Below, piece after piece: positions 11,965 to 26,434 of a stretch of DNA of 64,000 bases (position 1 is its first letter; each line of letters opens with the position of its first letter). The notes beneath the pieces were generated by a model. The model was not told the DNA's origin and did no database searches. It saw only the letters and a list, made by a program, of their open reading frames with translations. The stretch is taken from assembly GCA_013397075.1 (NCBI GenBank), contig VWZS01003783.1, positions 474,859-538,858 of the forward strand. The letters are read 5' to 3'. The translations under genes and the position numbers were made by a program. This stretch comes from Rhabdornis inornatus (taxonomy: Eukaryota; Chordata; Aves; Passeriformes; Rhabdornithidae).

Positions 11965-14900
11965 AAACAAAGTTTAAAAAAGGGAAAAAATAAATCAATT
12001 CACCAGTAAGGTATACCTTTGGAGTGTCTGGTTTTAGCTGTTATATAGGGTTTTTCCACTGGTCACCTCCCTCAGTTATCAAAGCTTAGGGCTTACTTCA
12101 AGTACAACTGTGCACTCTGGCTCTTCTTCTAAGAAGCAATTTTTGGGTACTGCTCTCTAATTTACTGCAACTTCATTCAATAACTATTGTGCCAAAATTC
12201 ACTCTTCAACACACATTTTTATCCTTCACCATCATCCTTCTAAGAACTCAGATTGTTTTTCATTTTAAAACTCAATAAAATAGAAATAAATCATACGAGG
12301 TACTTATAGAGAAAGAAAATATGATAAATATGTAGATATGCACTTTTATCTGCACTATCTCTTTCCTTCACAATGTTATCTATTTGACACATTTAATAAT
12401 GCAAATGTGCTTGAATAGTTTATTTTGTGTTGTAACTTTTATATTTTCTCAGTGAATTTAAATTAACATTTTTTAGCATTGTTGTGTCCTTGATTATTGG
12501 AACCAACAGTTAAGTGTATTATATCATTTATAAATTCTATATCAGAAGAATTGTATACATATTTTATTAATTCCTGTAGCTACTTATTTTTGTGTTTTCA
12601 AGGCAAAACATGAAAACCAGAATGGAATATGGGAAAGGTAAGTTTATACTGCTTAACAGAAGGTTTTTAATATTGTACCTCTTAGAAAGCTACTTCAAAA
12701 TTTTGACTGCCCAAACCACAAAATAATCTGATGTTATGACTGTGGTTGACTCCAATGTGCTAAATTCTTAATACAGATTTAGAGGAATATTATGAAAAAG
12801 GAAACAAATCCACAGAGCAAATTACACACCGATAATCAAAAGACTATCTTTTTGATAGGCTACTGTCAAAGAAACAGTAAGAGTACTATTTCTGCAGGCA
12901 TTAACTTAGTACAGAAGAAAAAAGGCTATTTCAGTCAGAAGGAACTTACAGTGGTCATCCAGTTCCACAGCAGACACATACCAGCAGCAGAAAACAAGGA
13001 CTATTTAAGGAATACTGATTGTCTTTTCCATAAAGCCTGTAGCTGTGCACTGTTTCCTCCTAGGGTGAAGCTGGCTACAGAGGTCCCTGCTCATACTGTC
13101 CTTCTCATTGAGGAGGCTGTGCACTTACATCTTTGCTTTTTAGCTGGCTGCCTTCAGGATGGACTGTAAATCAGATCAGTGAAACATCCTGAACTTCCAA
13201 GTCAGATTCCTCATTTGCCTTATGGTACAAGTGAAAAAAGCTGCATCAGTGAAACTGAAATCAGTGAATTACAGCAGAGTGGCTGGACACAAGCAACGGG
13301 GAAAGAGAAAGAAACTGTCTTTGTACAGCTTTTATCCCTGATGGAAATATGACATGGAATGGGTACCCTGCCCCAGGAATACAGATGTGGCAGGAAACAA
13401 ACAGCCCAGCAGTGACAACTCACTGTGCTATACCCACACTCAGGACAGGAATTGTTGTTCCCCAGCAATGCAGTACTATTTCCTTCCTGTGCACTCATTT
13501 AATCATCATAGGTGCCTTAAAAGGTAGAGCAGGTGGGGTTTTTTCAATGCTTGTGTTGACCTTTTTTTCTGAATATCTAGCAGAATTAATTGAGATGCTG
13601 GTTTAATTTGTTGAGAAAAAGAAACTTTGTTCCATCTTTTGAAAAGCAGCACTGAAGCTTTCATTCATCTGCTTTTCATCCAGTGTTCTTTTCTGGCCTT
13701 CTTTCTGTTTCCTGCCACACAATGTAGTATTATTATGAAAGCATTTAAAGTAATGACAACTATATTAAGAACACATCACTTTGGAAAAAAATTAACCATT
13801 TTTCTGTGTGTAGGCAAAAAAGGAACAGAAATTTGCTTGAATTATGAAGGCCACACACACACACTGGGCAAGTGTTGCGTGATCTCTGAAAATTATCTAA
13901 TTGAGCCACAGCTGGAGACAGTCACACATAGCTGTAGCACTCAGAGTGCCTATGATGCCGTTTCTTGTTCTCCACTCCCACACGGTTTTTTAGCCAGATT
14001 GCTAAAACAGGAATCTTACAGGATATTGAGCACCAGGTAAAGATATGTACTTAGACAACAAAGTTAATATGCTAGTCCATCAAGTCTTCCTATGCATACT
14101 CCACAGAGGAACAGAGAAATGCTTCTTCAGAGCTGGATAAATTAGGATCTTGATGTGTATGATTTAAATCTCACTTTGGCGAAGCTCTTTTTTTCCTTTC
14201 CAGTGGAGTCTCAAGGGAAATGGAGCAACTAATGTAGAAACAGTCATTACCTTACTAAAGATAGACCTTGTTTGAGGAGCTTACGTGGGCATGCACGTAG
14301 GCACAATTTTAAGTACATGGGTAGCCACTGAAGCATTTTTAAATGCATTAAAGTGTGTCTGAGCATCTTGTTAGGCTGTGTCCAGTGAACCAAACTCAGG
14401 CACTAAGAATTTTGGAAATTATTTTTTCTGCGCACCCAACTGACTTTGGGGAGTGAACCAGTAACATAGGCTTCTTCTTCTCTGTGTTCAGCTTGAAAAC
14501 ATGGTTCTAATGTCTGATCTCAGGCCAAGAGAATTTGATGGAAGTTTATACTTTGAAGTTGAATTCTAATGGAGCAACTCTTATATTTCTTGCCCAGCTA
14601 CGGGCCAATAAAATGGCTAAGGAATGTAGGACAGCTTTCAAAAACATTATAAAGAAAAAAAATGAATGAGAACTACAGAGAGAAAGATAAGTCTAAGAAT
14701 TTGGGAAAATGGCTTTCAGGTTTAAATATTATGCCATATATTTGGATTTTTTAAGTTTATAAATATTTACTACTGTATTAAAAATAGTTAGATTTTAGCA
14801 CAACCACAACTGTTTGAAACTGAAACTAGGATCAGCCTGATCAGATATTTAATATAATTTATTAAAGAATTGTCTCTGTGTCATAGAATTATACCTCTCC

Positions 14901-17900
14901 TCCATGAAATGAATCATTCTGAATTTTCAAGAGAGAAACAAGTCATGAGAAAAATTGAAAAATGCTTTTTTGAAAATGAAGAAGTGTCATAACTTTCCTG
15001 TTATTAATCTTTCATGTCCTTATACTATTTGTTACATGTTCTAGCACACATAAATATGACTCAAGGCATACAACACTTTCTTGTATAATGCAATACAATG
15101 AGTCTTTAAAGTAAGAATCAATCTGTTTGAACACAAGGTAGCAGATGTGTAATCACTAAGATGAAAGAAAGACTTCTCTCACTAGTGCATAGAAAATTTA
15201 TGCTTGTAATTCCTCCTAGAGGATGGAGAAGAAATATTCATGAACAGAAGGCACAATGCAGCATTATCTAATGGATCAATCTAATTCTGAAACCCAAGAA
15301 TTTCTGTGCTCAATCAGGTATGCTGTCAATGTTTTGAGACCTTTTTTTCTCTAATTCTGTCCCTCAGTCTTCACAGCTGTAAATCCTGTGAACTCCATTG
15401 CTTTTAAAATTCAATATGTAAAATGTATAAGATTAGGAGTTAAAATAGTGTGGTTTTTTCCTAACCATCTATGATTCAGATGCCAAAGAAGGAATGTGGA
15501 ATGTGGAACACACATGGGGTGTGCTGAGTGCATGCAGACATCCTAATGTACCTCAACTAATTTATATTTTGAGGGATGGTTATTGTGGATGGTTTCACCC
15601 ACCTCCTATTAATTGCAAAATACATAAATGAATGTATAATAAAAATAATAATGAATAATATGAAAAATAAGCACATCACAAGTGGCTCCTTGTACATCCA
15701 CCCATTTAATGCAAGGTAATGACATAGCATATTTGTCTTTATTTCCTATCTATGTTTTAGTGACTTTCTATGAAATTTAAGAAATTTGATCATACACCTT
15801 GTGTACAAATGGGGGCTGAATCTTCTTTCAGGGAGCATTAACTCTATCTGATAGTCTTTCCAACCTCTAGAACCCACAAGTACTCTAGGTTGAGGCTTCT
15901 TCCCTTTGGAAGGTCTCCCTCTTTACATGGAAACAGTCACCTTCCACTGGGAGCTTTGCATTTGACTTCAGTGAGGTTAAGATTGCAACTTAGCGTGTAA
16001 TTTTAATTCACTACTGAAAATGAGACTTCGGATGGAAAGTCACTTTTGTGGTTTTAATATATGGATGTGTTATATTTTGTGAAAAAATGCTCTTTTCACT
16101 CATCTTTCAGTAGCAAAATGAGACACAAGAATCTGATCTGAATTATGTCTTGCACTTAACCTGAAGGAAAAACTGACATTTTTACAAACATTTACATCTT
16201 CAGAATATGAAAAAGAAGTCACAATTAATGCTGGATCTATATCCTTGCTTTAGATCTTTTGACAAGTAATTGCCCCCCCCACCCCACCAACTCTTTGCTT
16301 CAACTTCCCCCACCTCTTCTGCCACATTTTAGAATTTGAAATTAAAAGCATAAATTATATGTTGTAGCTTGGAGCTAAAAACTGATTCTGACTCTGAATG
16401 TTCTTTTAGAACCACAGCCAGCCAAAACTAATTCAGCACAGTCTCACTGAAGTGCTTGGAGCACTCTGTCTAAACAGCACAGGCCTTCTTAATTTACCCA
16501 ACACTCACACTGCCTCCAATTAGGATGAAAGTGACTGTGCCATTGAAGAAAAAAGTAACTTGACTCTTTCAGGCAGCAACTGAGAGAAAAGTGAGTAAAA
16601 CTTGCATAGATCAGGCTTTTAGACTCAGGTCAGCTCAATACCTTTAACCTTCTTGAGGGCCGGACAAAATATTTGAGAGAACAGGAAATCTTCCTTGTTA
16701 GTATAGCTGCTGGACATCAGATTCTGTGTCTGCCCTTGTGCAGACCTGGCTTTTATTAGGTATCAGTCACAGACCAGATCATTTTAACAGACTGGCTCCT
16801 TGCAGTCCATTTTGGGTCATCTCTCTGAGCAAGCCAGAGGATTTCTGAACTCTCCCATGCTCTGCTTGAGCTATCATTAGCTCTTCAAAAGCAGACAGTG
16901 GCAGGGATGTCACAGGAAGGTGCAGGAAAGCTTTCTGCATGCAGCCACATAAAGCTCTGTACCAGAGCAATCCTTTGCAGGAAGAGACGGTTCAGCTTTT
17001 GCTCACATGTGTGATTCTCTTTTCACACTTCTAAGGAAATCTATGCATGTAGAATTTCAATTTGAGATCTAAGGTGCTGGAATATGGTACTAAGGCACAG
17101 ACAGCTGGAATGATGATTTCTTGTGCTTGTCAGTTATAGCTACAGCCATAATGGTCCATTGGATGAGTCAAGAAAGAAGAGCTATACAAATATAGAATTA
17201 GAGCTTCTAGGATAAGTTGGCTGCATCAACGGGAAAAAGAAAGGTTGCATTTTCTAACCTCAGGGTTCTTGACTTCTGCAACTTTAATAATATTCTTTTG
17301 TTTAGAATACAAAAAAAAAATACTATGTCATATTATTTTCTGCAAGCTATGTAAACAAATTTGTTACGAGAACAATTTTATATATATATTAATGCTTTCT
17401 GGGCCCACCAGTATAAAAATAAAAGTAACTGTTTTTTTCTTAAATTATGCCTGTTCTGCAGCAGAAAACAATAATTTGAGGTGATCCGCTTAAGTTATTA
17501 AGTGTGTGAAACAAAAAAAACATTAGAAAGAAATATGACTTTTTTTTATTTTCAAGAGTTTAGCTTAAGTGTGAGATAAAAGCTCAGTTGGTATTTATTT
17601 AATCTGATTTTTTTTCCCCTGCTACTAAATCTAATTTTATGTAATTGTAGATTTTATATAATAGATCTCAGAGATTTAAAACCTTAAAACAATAGTGAAA
17701 ACACATGAAATTAGTATGGTTAATCATATTATTTGTGAATAATATGACTTTTAGGAATTCTAGTGGTCTTGGAGATAAGTAGCTGAAATACTAGAGTCCC
17801 CGTTCTGTTACCAGGTTTTTCACAGGATTGTTTATTGGTTTTATTCAATTTACTTTAATATACCTAAATAGTTGAAGCAATTTTGACCTATTAGGAAAAC

Positions 17901-18859
17901 TGCAAAAATAGTTATTTTATGATGATAGTAATACATAAAAATAATGAGGGAAATTATTTTGTATTTTATCCATGTGCTGGAGAGAAATTCCATCAACAGA
18001 AATCTCTATGCTTTTTGAAATGCTTCTGTTTCCTCTCTCATATGTTCCCACGGAAGCATTAGTCTGGAATGAAAATGGAGAAGACAAAGGATGTAATTTA
18101 AATCTCCACAAGAGAGTCAATTTAAAATACAAAAGGTTCACAAATCAATAGTATTAAAACAGTTATTGAATTTAAATATTAAAAAGATGGGAGGAATTGA
18201 TGGACTGGAACCAGAGCTACTTAAAATCGAGCACATTATATAGTTAAACCATTAGTTGAAATAGGAAATCTAATTTTCTTACAACTAATGTACCTAAAAA
18301 TTGGAAATACACTGTTTTGACTGTGATTCATAAAAGTGGGGAGTAACTTCTCTCTTCCATTACACTTAACTCAGTGAGTGCCATGAACACTTCATGTCTT
18401 GTTTTTGACACTGTGATATAATATATATGTGACAATATTAGGCACAAAAGAACCTCCAAATAATCTACTATATTTAAATTGCCTATCATAAATACATACA
18501 TAAAATTTAAATGAGGAACCTGGCCCTATACTACTGAAATCAAGTTGGCTATAAACTATGCAACAAAATTCCTTTAACTTTCCTGTCACATCACTAACCA
18601 TGTTACTATGCCAGAAAAGATTTAACCTCATCATTTCCTTCAGCAGATGTGTGAAGGCTTCATGTCATTGCACTGTGTCACTAAAGAAAATTATTTCATT
18701 GCAATTTTTGTGGGACGGGGTTTAAAGATTTACTGTGACAATGAAACAGATAAGAAGGCATATAACAGAGAAATGTCACAAAGATACTACGAATGTATGT
18801 TTCCTATAGTCTGATTCCATGACTTCAGATTCATTAGGATTGTTTTAAATTTTGGTGGC
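11965..18859. other. Long unique AT-rich stretch, no gene supported
   Basis: No recognisable protein domain, RNA gene or transposon was found. It includes a short (CA)n at 13852-13864 and a C-rich run at 16273-16285. A weak CR1-like phrase near 12930-12970 is too short to call. Open frames at 12792-13169 and 13627-14040 have no family resemblance and no supporting splice signals. Confidence 0.5.
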
Positions 18860-19033
18860 TTTTTTTTTTCTGTTGTTTGTTTTTTTGTTGTTGTTGGGTT
18901 TTTTTTGGTTGGTTGGTTGGTTGGTTTTTTGTTGTTGTTGGGGTTTTTTTTGTTTTTTGTTTTGTTTTGTTTTGGGTTTTTTTTGTTTGTTTGGGGTTTT
19001 TTTTTGTTTTTTTGTTTTTTTGTTTTTTTGTTT
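18860..19033 (+). repeat. T/G-rich low-complexity tract
   Basis: About 170 bases made almost wholly of T and G. They include (GTT)n, a (GGTT)n block near 18909-18926, TTTTG pentamers, and long T runs separated by G or GGG. The minus strand is therefore A/C-rich. The lysine-rich and the leucine/phenylalanine-rich frames across it are repeat artefacts. It may be the expanded tail of an old retroelement, but no body is recognisable on either side. Confidence 0.9.
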
Positions 19034-21439
19034 AAGTTTCCTCAAAAAACCAAACTGCAGAATAGTGTTTCACTTTCTTTTAGGGCAGTATCGAACATGG
19101 AGAATTATTTTTCAACACACAGTTAAAAAAATAGATTTGCATAGCATGGAAAAAACCTATATGTCTATTAGAAGCTCATTTTAGAACAGACCTATGGCAA
19201 GAGTACATTATGAGTGTCTACAAGTGCATGTAAATAGCTCTTAAGAATATATAAGCAATTCTGGTATTTATTTGACCATCAAAACCTCCTATTGCACTCT
19301 GTGCTCTTAACCTGGAATATACAGCAAGATTTTCAGTGAGATCTGCTGGATTTATGCTCCCTGATCTGGCAGTAAATCTTTACATTTGTGAGGATCCATG
19401 CAATGCCCCAGCTACCTGAGCATTTGAATATCTGGGCTGATAATGTTTGCTACTCCTGAAGTCTTTCACAACCTTACTTCACATCTGGGTGAGGAAAACA
19501 GACTTACCTCAGGATGAGTCACTCATCCGCTCACAGGATATGATAATATTGCTTGTCTGCTTTTTCTTTGTTCTGTTATTTTTTTCCCTCTTATTGAGTT
19601 AATTAGTGTTGTAAGATCTAAAGGCCATGAGCAAAACAGTGTGTGAAACTCTGCAATGGGCTGCTGCCCATTGCTTCCCAGGGATGAGAGAAATTCAGTC
19701 TCTGAGGTGAGCAGCTCTGGTGCTGGCACAATTCCCAGCAGAGCTCTCCAGTGTGGTACAGAGGGGTTTCTCAAGCCAGAGTAACCAGTGGGCAAGCTGA
19801 GAGACCCTCCAGGAGCCCATAGCTCATGCAACAACTCCTTCTTTGAGCATATGCACAGGATGACAATCTCATATGAAATGGTAGAGTGCTGCCTTTACCC
19901 ACAGCAGTACAGTCAGGGTTGCCTTCCCAGCAGAGCGCAGCTGTGCCAGCCCATGGGAGTCAAAGTGGTATACTGACAGTTCTTGTAGTGCTGAAAAAGG
20001 CAATTCCCTTGCTGGTGTCTGGCTTTGTCATTCTGTGGAGTCCAAGGTCCAATTGAAGGCTTTGGTGAGGTCTAAACCAAAATCCACAGTATTCAATTCT
20101 TTCTCCCACACCCTTCCATCCCCATCATAGTTTGACATAGTTTCTCAGGTTTGGTAGAAGCACATAATAATACAAGCATGAACAGCCTTGTTTAAAGCTG
20201 CACTGACTGGTAGTTTCAACACAGTGAACTTTTCTTTTGCTGTGAACTTGAATCTCTCTGTGCTCATGTCTCTTTACAATTCCATTGTGACCCGTTGAGT
20301 CCTGTTGCTATTTGCTAAAGTCTAAAGTCTCTGGTGTGCCTAAATCTATGTTGTTTCAATTTTAAATTTTTGTGCTGCAAAATTTAGACAAATTTTCTTC
20401 ATTAATGCTTTTGATATTTGCATCATCATCAGATATTCTTTTTATCGTTTTTCTCTTTCTGTTATTACAAGTGTATGTTTGAATTCTAACATATACAGAG
20501 GATAAGGGGAAAAAATGTGTGAAATAATGAATGCTTATATCCAAAACATAAAGCCAGAATGAATATTGCTATCATTTGACTATATGATAATGCAGCAGAT
20601 GACAAGATTAATATTGATCAGCCTGCAACTAGAACAGCCTACACTCATAAATAAACCACTTTGAAAGACAAATGAAATGAAGTAAACACACAGACTATGA
20701 TGAATTCATGCTCACCTGAAAATCAGAATAGATGAAGTTTTCTCAGAAGGTAATAACAGGGAAGAAAATAATAAAAAGTTTGAGTTATAAAACTGGAAGC
20801 ATCCTGAGCATCCATGACTCTGGACAGTGATCAAGTAAAAATCTCTAAAGTTAAAATTTTAAATTACTATTCCTTAACAGATATAAAACATCACTTCTGT
20901 CTCCTGCAAAACTATAATTCATAACTGAGGAATTTCTTTATCAAGGCCATCTGGAATGATGGTTGCAAAAGCGGGATTCAGTAAGACAGTGCCTTGGGTA
21001 GGGTAGCAAATGCACTTTGGTCCTACAAGGTCCATGTGTTCCATAGATCATCTAGCCTGTTGCTTTTAAAAGAAAGCAAGACCTAATAAGAAATCTGAAA
21101 ATATAATTAGGTGAGTATCATGGAAGACAAAATATGACAGTTCAACATGCTAACACACTAAAGAAATGGAAATGACAAAAGCAGAGGCAAAAGTAGAGTG
21201 GGAATAAAATTATAAGGCTGACTGGATGTTTGCTTTTTATTTCCTTTAAACTTCTCAAATTATATACCATGGTGGGAGGACTGTGGCTGGATGCCAGGTG
21301 CCTACAAAGATCTTTTATCACTCCTCCCCTCAGCTAGAGGGTGGGAAGTAAATAATATTCAAAAAACTCAGGAGTCAAGAAAAAGGAAGTTCAATAAAGG
21401 AAAAGCAAAAACTGCACACAAAAGCAAAGCAGAATTATC
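19034..21439. other. Unique DNA, no gene supported
   Basis: No family is recognised. A moderately GC-rich patch at 19640-19980 holds overlapping open frames of 62-103 codons on both strands, but none shows a domain or clear splice sites. Confidence 0.5.
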
Positions 21440-21501
21440 CTCTATTTTCACTCAGCAGACAATGTCTTCTTTTATTCTCTATTTTCACTCAGCAGACAAT
21501 G
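21440..21501 (+). repeat. 25-bp direct duplication, period 37
   Basis: The 25-base word beginning CTCTATTTTCACTCAGCAGA occurs identically at 21440-21464 and 21477-21501. The 12-base spacer is pyrimidine-rich. The perfect identity suggests a recent local duplication. The period is not a multiple of three, so it shifts the frame of the open stretch at 21291-21566, which argues against that stretch being coding. Confidence 0.9.
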
Positions 21502-24500
21502 CCCTTCCTTTGCAGGAATTAGGTCTTAAGAACATGCAGCAATTAGTCTGGAAGACAAATTCATAATAACAGAACACCAACACATCCTCTCCCTCCCTCC
21601 TTTGCTCCGCACCTTAACATTCTTTTGCTGGTTGGATGTGTGAAATACATCTTTGTCATGAAATACCCCTTTGGTCAGTTTGGGTCAGTTGTCCTGGTTG
21701 TGTCCCCTCCCAAGTTCTTGTCCATCCTCATCTTACTAGTGTTGGGGGAATTTTGGAGAGATAGGCTTGATGCTGTGTGGGAGCAGTGCTCAGCAGTAGA
21801 CAAAGCACTTATGTGTCAACAGCTTTCTAGCTAGAGAAGTCAAGATCACCACAATAAGGACTGCTATGAGAGAAATCAGCAAAACTCAGTATATTCATCA
21901 TGAACCTTTTATGTTAATATGTGTGTGAATTCCACACACCTTGGATGACTCTATGCTCCTTTTGAGGAACACTGTGAAATCATGATGGTTTTTCTGCCCT
22001 GTGGAGCCCATTTAAATTGGAAGCCATGTAGCTTTAGAGTTGATTCTGTGAAAAGCACTATATTTTTGAAAAGGAAGACCATCTATCAAACCTGGGAACT
22101 GAAGAAACCTCTTGTTCACCAACTGTGTCAGTCAAGAAAAACATATGATATGCAAAGTCTAGTTTAGTCTTGAGGTTTTGTATTTCATCCCTTAGCGACA
22201 GAAAGACTTCACATCTTAGGATAAAACACAGTGACAAGAAAGAGGCTAAACATTTATAATTTACAAGCATGGTGATAATTTGAGGCTTAAATATCAAAGG
22301 ACAGATCAACAAACAGAAAATATAAGCAAAGAAGCTCAGCCCAGCCATAGTTGTCTGAGCTGAGCCAGATCATGACAGCTCTGTGAGGATGGAGACCAAT
22401 TCCTCTCGAGAGAAAGCACAGGCACACAAGTAGCAGCTGTAGCATGGTTGTGGTTCTTGGCATTTGCCCTGAGCAGAACCACACACACATGCACACACAC
22501 GTGGATACACAGCAAGGGCCCTGCTTCAGCAGAAGACAGCTCTCTGCTGCTGTGGTCCTCTGGGTCCAGCTGTATCAGCTTTTTTACATAACTGATTAAA
22601 TGTGGCTACATAAGAATTGCATCTCTCGTGTCTATCATCATTCACAGAAGTATGGCTGCTACACTGAGTCTGAGTGCATGTGTTAATCTCTTCAGCAAAG
22701 AACTCATCCGCCAGTAGGAGAATCCCCAAAGTAGCTACAGTCTTATTTACTTGAGCTGTGGAAGCTCATATCCACATGACAGCTCAGATGACAGTCATAC
22801 CATATGAGTCAGGCAGGCAAGAGCATGTCTCTTGTACCCAAATGATTTTAACTGTGATAGAGAATCTGCAATAAGCTCTGCTGACCTTTGTTTTTCAGTC
22901 TGCAGCAGAGTGACATGGGGAGGGTTAGACTGTGTAGACAAAAGTAATTAATTTCCATTTGTGGAAAATTTTAACCTTAGAATCAGAGAGAATGCATGTG
23001 TCACTTCTGATGTATGCAAAGGTAGTGAAGGAGAAAGAAAAGCTGGGGTGAGGGAAGGAATCAATGGCAAAACCAGTGTGACAGAAAAGCAGATCAAACA
23101 GACTTGCAGGCATTTCAGTCCCACTTATATTGCTTCAGAGTACTGGCTATTTGCAATCAGCAAGACAACATCTGCTGAACATGGAAGTCAGTTGAATAGG
23201 GAGTAGGTTATTCATCATGTTAGTAAAGAGTTCTATTTACTCTTTCAGCTTTCCATTATTATAGCATCTTTCCTTTTCATTTATAAGAGGGTGAAGAGGT
23301 CTGCATTGAAACATAATTGGTTATGGCTGCTAGCCACCTGACAAAGTTAATTGTTGGTTGTCTGTGCATTGGTCCTGAGATAAAATCCTATGTCTGTACA
23401 AATTAGTTGGAGGCCACTGTTTCATAAAACAGTCAGAATAAATCCTTTATCCATTCCTAAACAGAGTTGTGATAGATTATTGGGGTTTTTGAGGGAAAGG
23501 GCAAAGTATAGTACTAATCTGCTATTCATGAATGACAAGGCTTCTTCACCACTGAATTCAAATCAAATCAAAGGGTATAAGCATTAAGGAACTGAATTCA
23601 CAGATGATTCCGGCAGATACTAATTATTTTCAAACCCTTTCCACTTTAATAAGTCAGTGGTGCTGAGTGGATTATTTCAGGTTTAGAAATACTGGGATTA
23701 TTTTATTTCTGGTATTTATCTCCAAAATTCATTTCTCCCCTTACATTTTGAAATAAAGATATTTTTAAGTATTTATAATCATGGATTTTTATTCCTTCAG
23801 ATAACAAATTTTTCTTTCAATCTTCAATCTCAAAAAATTTAGGATGCTCCTGTTACTGGATACTTATGGAACATTTGAAAGGAGCAGGTTGAGACTCCAC
23901 TAAAATCCATCCAAACAAAATTCCAATAAAAATAGATGAAGACATCCATAGGATGCAGGATATTATCAGATCCAGATATTGTCCTATTAGCATTCAAAAG
24001 CACAGACTTAAATACTTGTTTGGCAATTCTTTAATAAAAAACATTTGAAAACACTAACCTTTTTTTTTTTTCCTGCAATAATTTACCACGGTGAATCACA
24101 AGTCATAAATGAAGCAATAGAGACAAGCTCTTAGCCTTAGCGGTGAAGTAAAGTTCAAAGTGGTGGAGAAATCCCTGTTTAGCAAGGCTGTTGACACATC
24201 ATTTTACTCTGCCTGCAGAAATTTCTGTTCTCACTCCCTTACCAGCCCTTTGTCACTGTCCCTTTCCACATAGGTTACTGCCCCTGGAAATCGACCACTT
24301 ATCTGAACCTTCCTGCTAAGCTTCAGTTCAAATGAAGTTGGGAAGGTTAAAATGTTGGTGACTGGAGGCAGGTTGGAACAAAACAGTATTTTTTTGCCTG
24401 CACAGCTGCAGTCAGAGGGGATGTGTGAACAAGCCTTAAGGCTCCACAGCTGCTTCCCAGAGTTATAGTAGCCTGGTCTTCTCCTGCTAATGCAGATAGC

Positions 24501-26429
24501 TGCCATTGCACAAGAGAAGCAGTGGGTGAGAAGACAATAATGTGTCTAGCAGGACATCCTTTGATCCTCTCTCTCCCTGATTCCCAGGAAATCCTCTAGT
24601 TCCCCCTGAGCAAGGACGTTATGCTAAATCCATTATGCAGAGACCACCTGATAATGCAGAAGTCAATCACCTACAAAAAATTTATAAATTTAAGAAGAAA
24701 TATTTTCTTGCTGAAAAATACAATTTCTCAGGTACAAATTAATTAATACCTCATAATTCAATATTGTTGCTCTTCTGCATCGTTATAAGAAATTTATAGA
24801 AATGTGTCTCAGGCTTATAGGTAGAACTTTGAAAACATGACCAAAAAGCTTTGAAATCAGATACTTGAGAAAAATTACTGTAACTAATGGTTTTAAATCT
24901 GCCCTCTCTTCCCCCACCAATGATCATATTATTTGGACTTATACAATACTTCAAGGTTCAGAGTTTTCAAAATTGCAATAACAAAGTTACTCCAAGTACT
25001 TGAATTTTCTACCTTAGTTTAATTTGGAAGTAGATTCTAAACAAAGAAAATCCCTGACATGCACATTATGTTGAACAGCAGTAAATAGTTTTAGAGAAAG
25101 AAGCATAAAACTCACCTCTGGTTTTGTTTAATTTGTGCCTGTCTGTATATTCTTAGTGAAATCAGTGAATGAACACTGAGATGAAATAGAAAAAAAGCAA
25201 GTAAGTAATTTCATTATGCAAAAAATACAGTTAGGCACAAATAAGAAAGTGATTGGAACAGCATGAAACTATCCTCTTTTTTTTCTTTTTTTTCCCTTGT
25301 AACATTTTTGGGAAATTTTCCGCTTGAAATAGCTGGAAAAGCATGGATAAGTTTAAATGCTTAACAGAATCTAGACACTGAAATCTTTAAAATTCTGCAA
25401 TTGCTGCACTCAGGTCAGTGTTTCAAGAATGTAATTTTGTAAAAGAAATGACAACCACACTGAGCAGAGTGAAAAGGCTAGAGATATGTCTATTTCTGAC
25501 ATTGAACCAGCTCTTCTTTTTTTTAGGGACAATCTTAAAAGATCAGTTGTTCAGCATACTTTCTAGTCAAACTGAGTGATTTGGTACTATATTCAAATAT
25601 TGTCTCTTATGACAGAAATCAAAGGAATATTAACAGCATGGATATCCCTTTTAGAGAGAAAGCACAAAGTTTTAATATGTATATTTGTTCACAGCCATTA
25701 AAAACCTAACTTCTTTCACAAACCAAAGCACTAGAAGCTTAATACCCCTCAAAATACTGATGGTATCTGAATGCTTTATTCAGGATTGGCTGTTGTTAAT
25801 AAATTTACTGTCAAGCAGAAATTTTAGAAATTAACCCTACATTCAAAGTAACTAAAGTTGTACATGAGTTGGAACCTCTTTTCTTACTAATTTCTCTGCT
25901 CTATAACTATATTGAAACCAGAATGACACTCTTTTTACAAAGTTCAGTTGGGATTCTACTCGTAATTTCTGACAAGACATATAGCAAAAAAATCTCAAAC
26001 CCCTATATTGGAAAACAAAAATATCTTCCAGAGTATGGTCTTAGACCAAAGGAGTGTGAATAAAGCTAAGTATAAACCAGCTGACTTCTGTATTTCAAAG
26101 CAATTTTTAACAATGTCTAACTTTTTCCAAGCTTATCACAAAACTTTCAGAAAATTTTGTAGAATAGAGGAAAATAATTTCCTCTTTTTGTCAGGACTTC
26201 CAACTCAGTTGCCTGAAAAGAAAGTTAGAATGAAATATCTTTGATTTAGGTTGTTTAAAGATCCTGAGCAGTACCTGCCAGGCATATTATTATGTTAATG
26301 AACTTTGTACAAAGCAGCAATGTCCCTTCAAAATAGGTAAAACATTTGATAACATAATGGCTGTGTTTCTGACTGCAAAGTTCACAGAGGATTCTTATTA
26401 ATATAGGAGTGAACTGTTTTGAGATCTTG
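21502..26429. other. Unique DNA, no gene supported
   Basis: No recognisable gene or dispersed repeat was found. It includes the CA-rich microsatellite at 22480-22500 and a poly-T run at 24060-24071. Several open frames of 60-96 codons show no domain. Confidence 0.5.
22480..22500. repeat. Imperfect (CA)n microsatellite
   Basis: Two CA runs joined by ATG, followed by ACGTGG. A short simple repeat. Confidence 0.75.
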
Positions 26430-26434
26430 TCCTC
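26430..26434 (+). repeat. Target-site duplication, left copy
   Basis: TCCTC immediately before the LTR's TGTGCT start. It is identical to 27007-27011. Confidence 0.85.

Noticed and set aside
12930..12970. Short CR1-like phrase (AGAAGGAACTTACAGTGGTC and following)
   Set aside because: Only about 30-40 bases resemble a CR1 3' region, and no tail or further order supports it.
18845..19184. Three long overlapping frames on both strands
   Set aside because: They are translations of the T/G-rich low-complexity tract.
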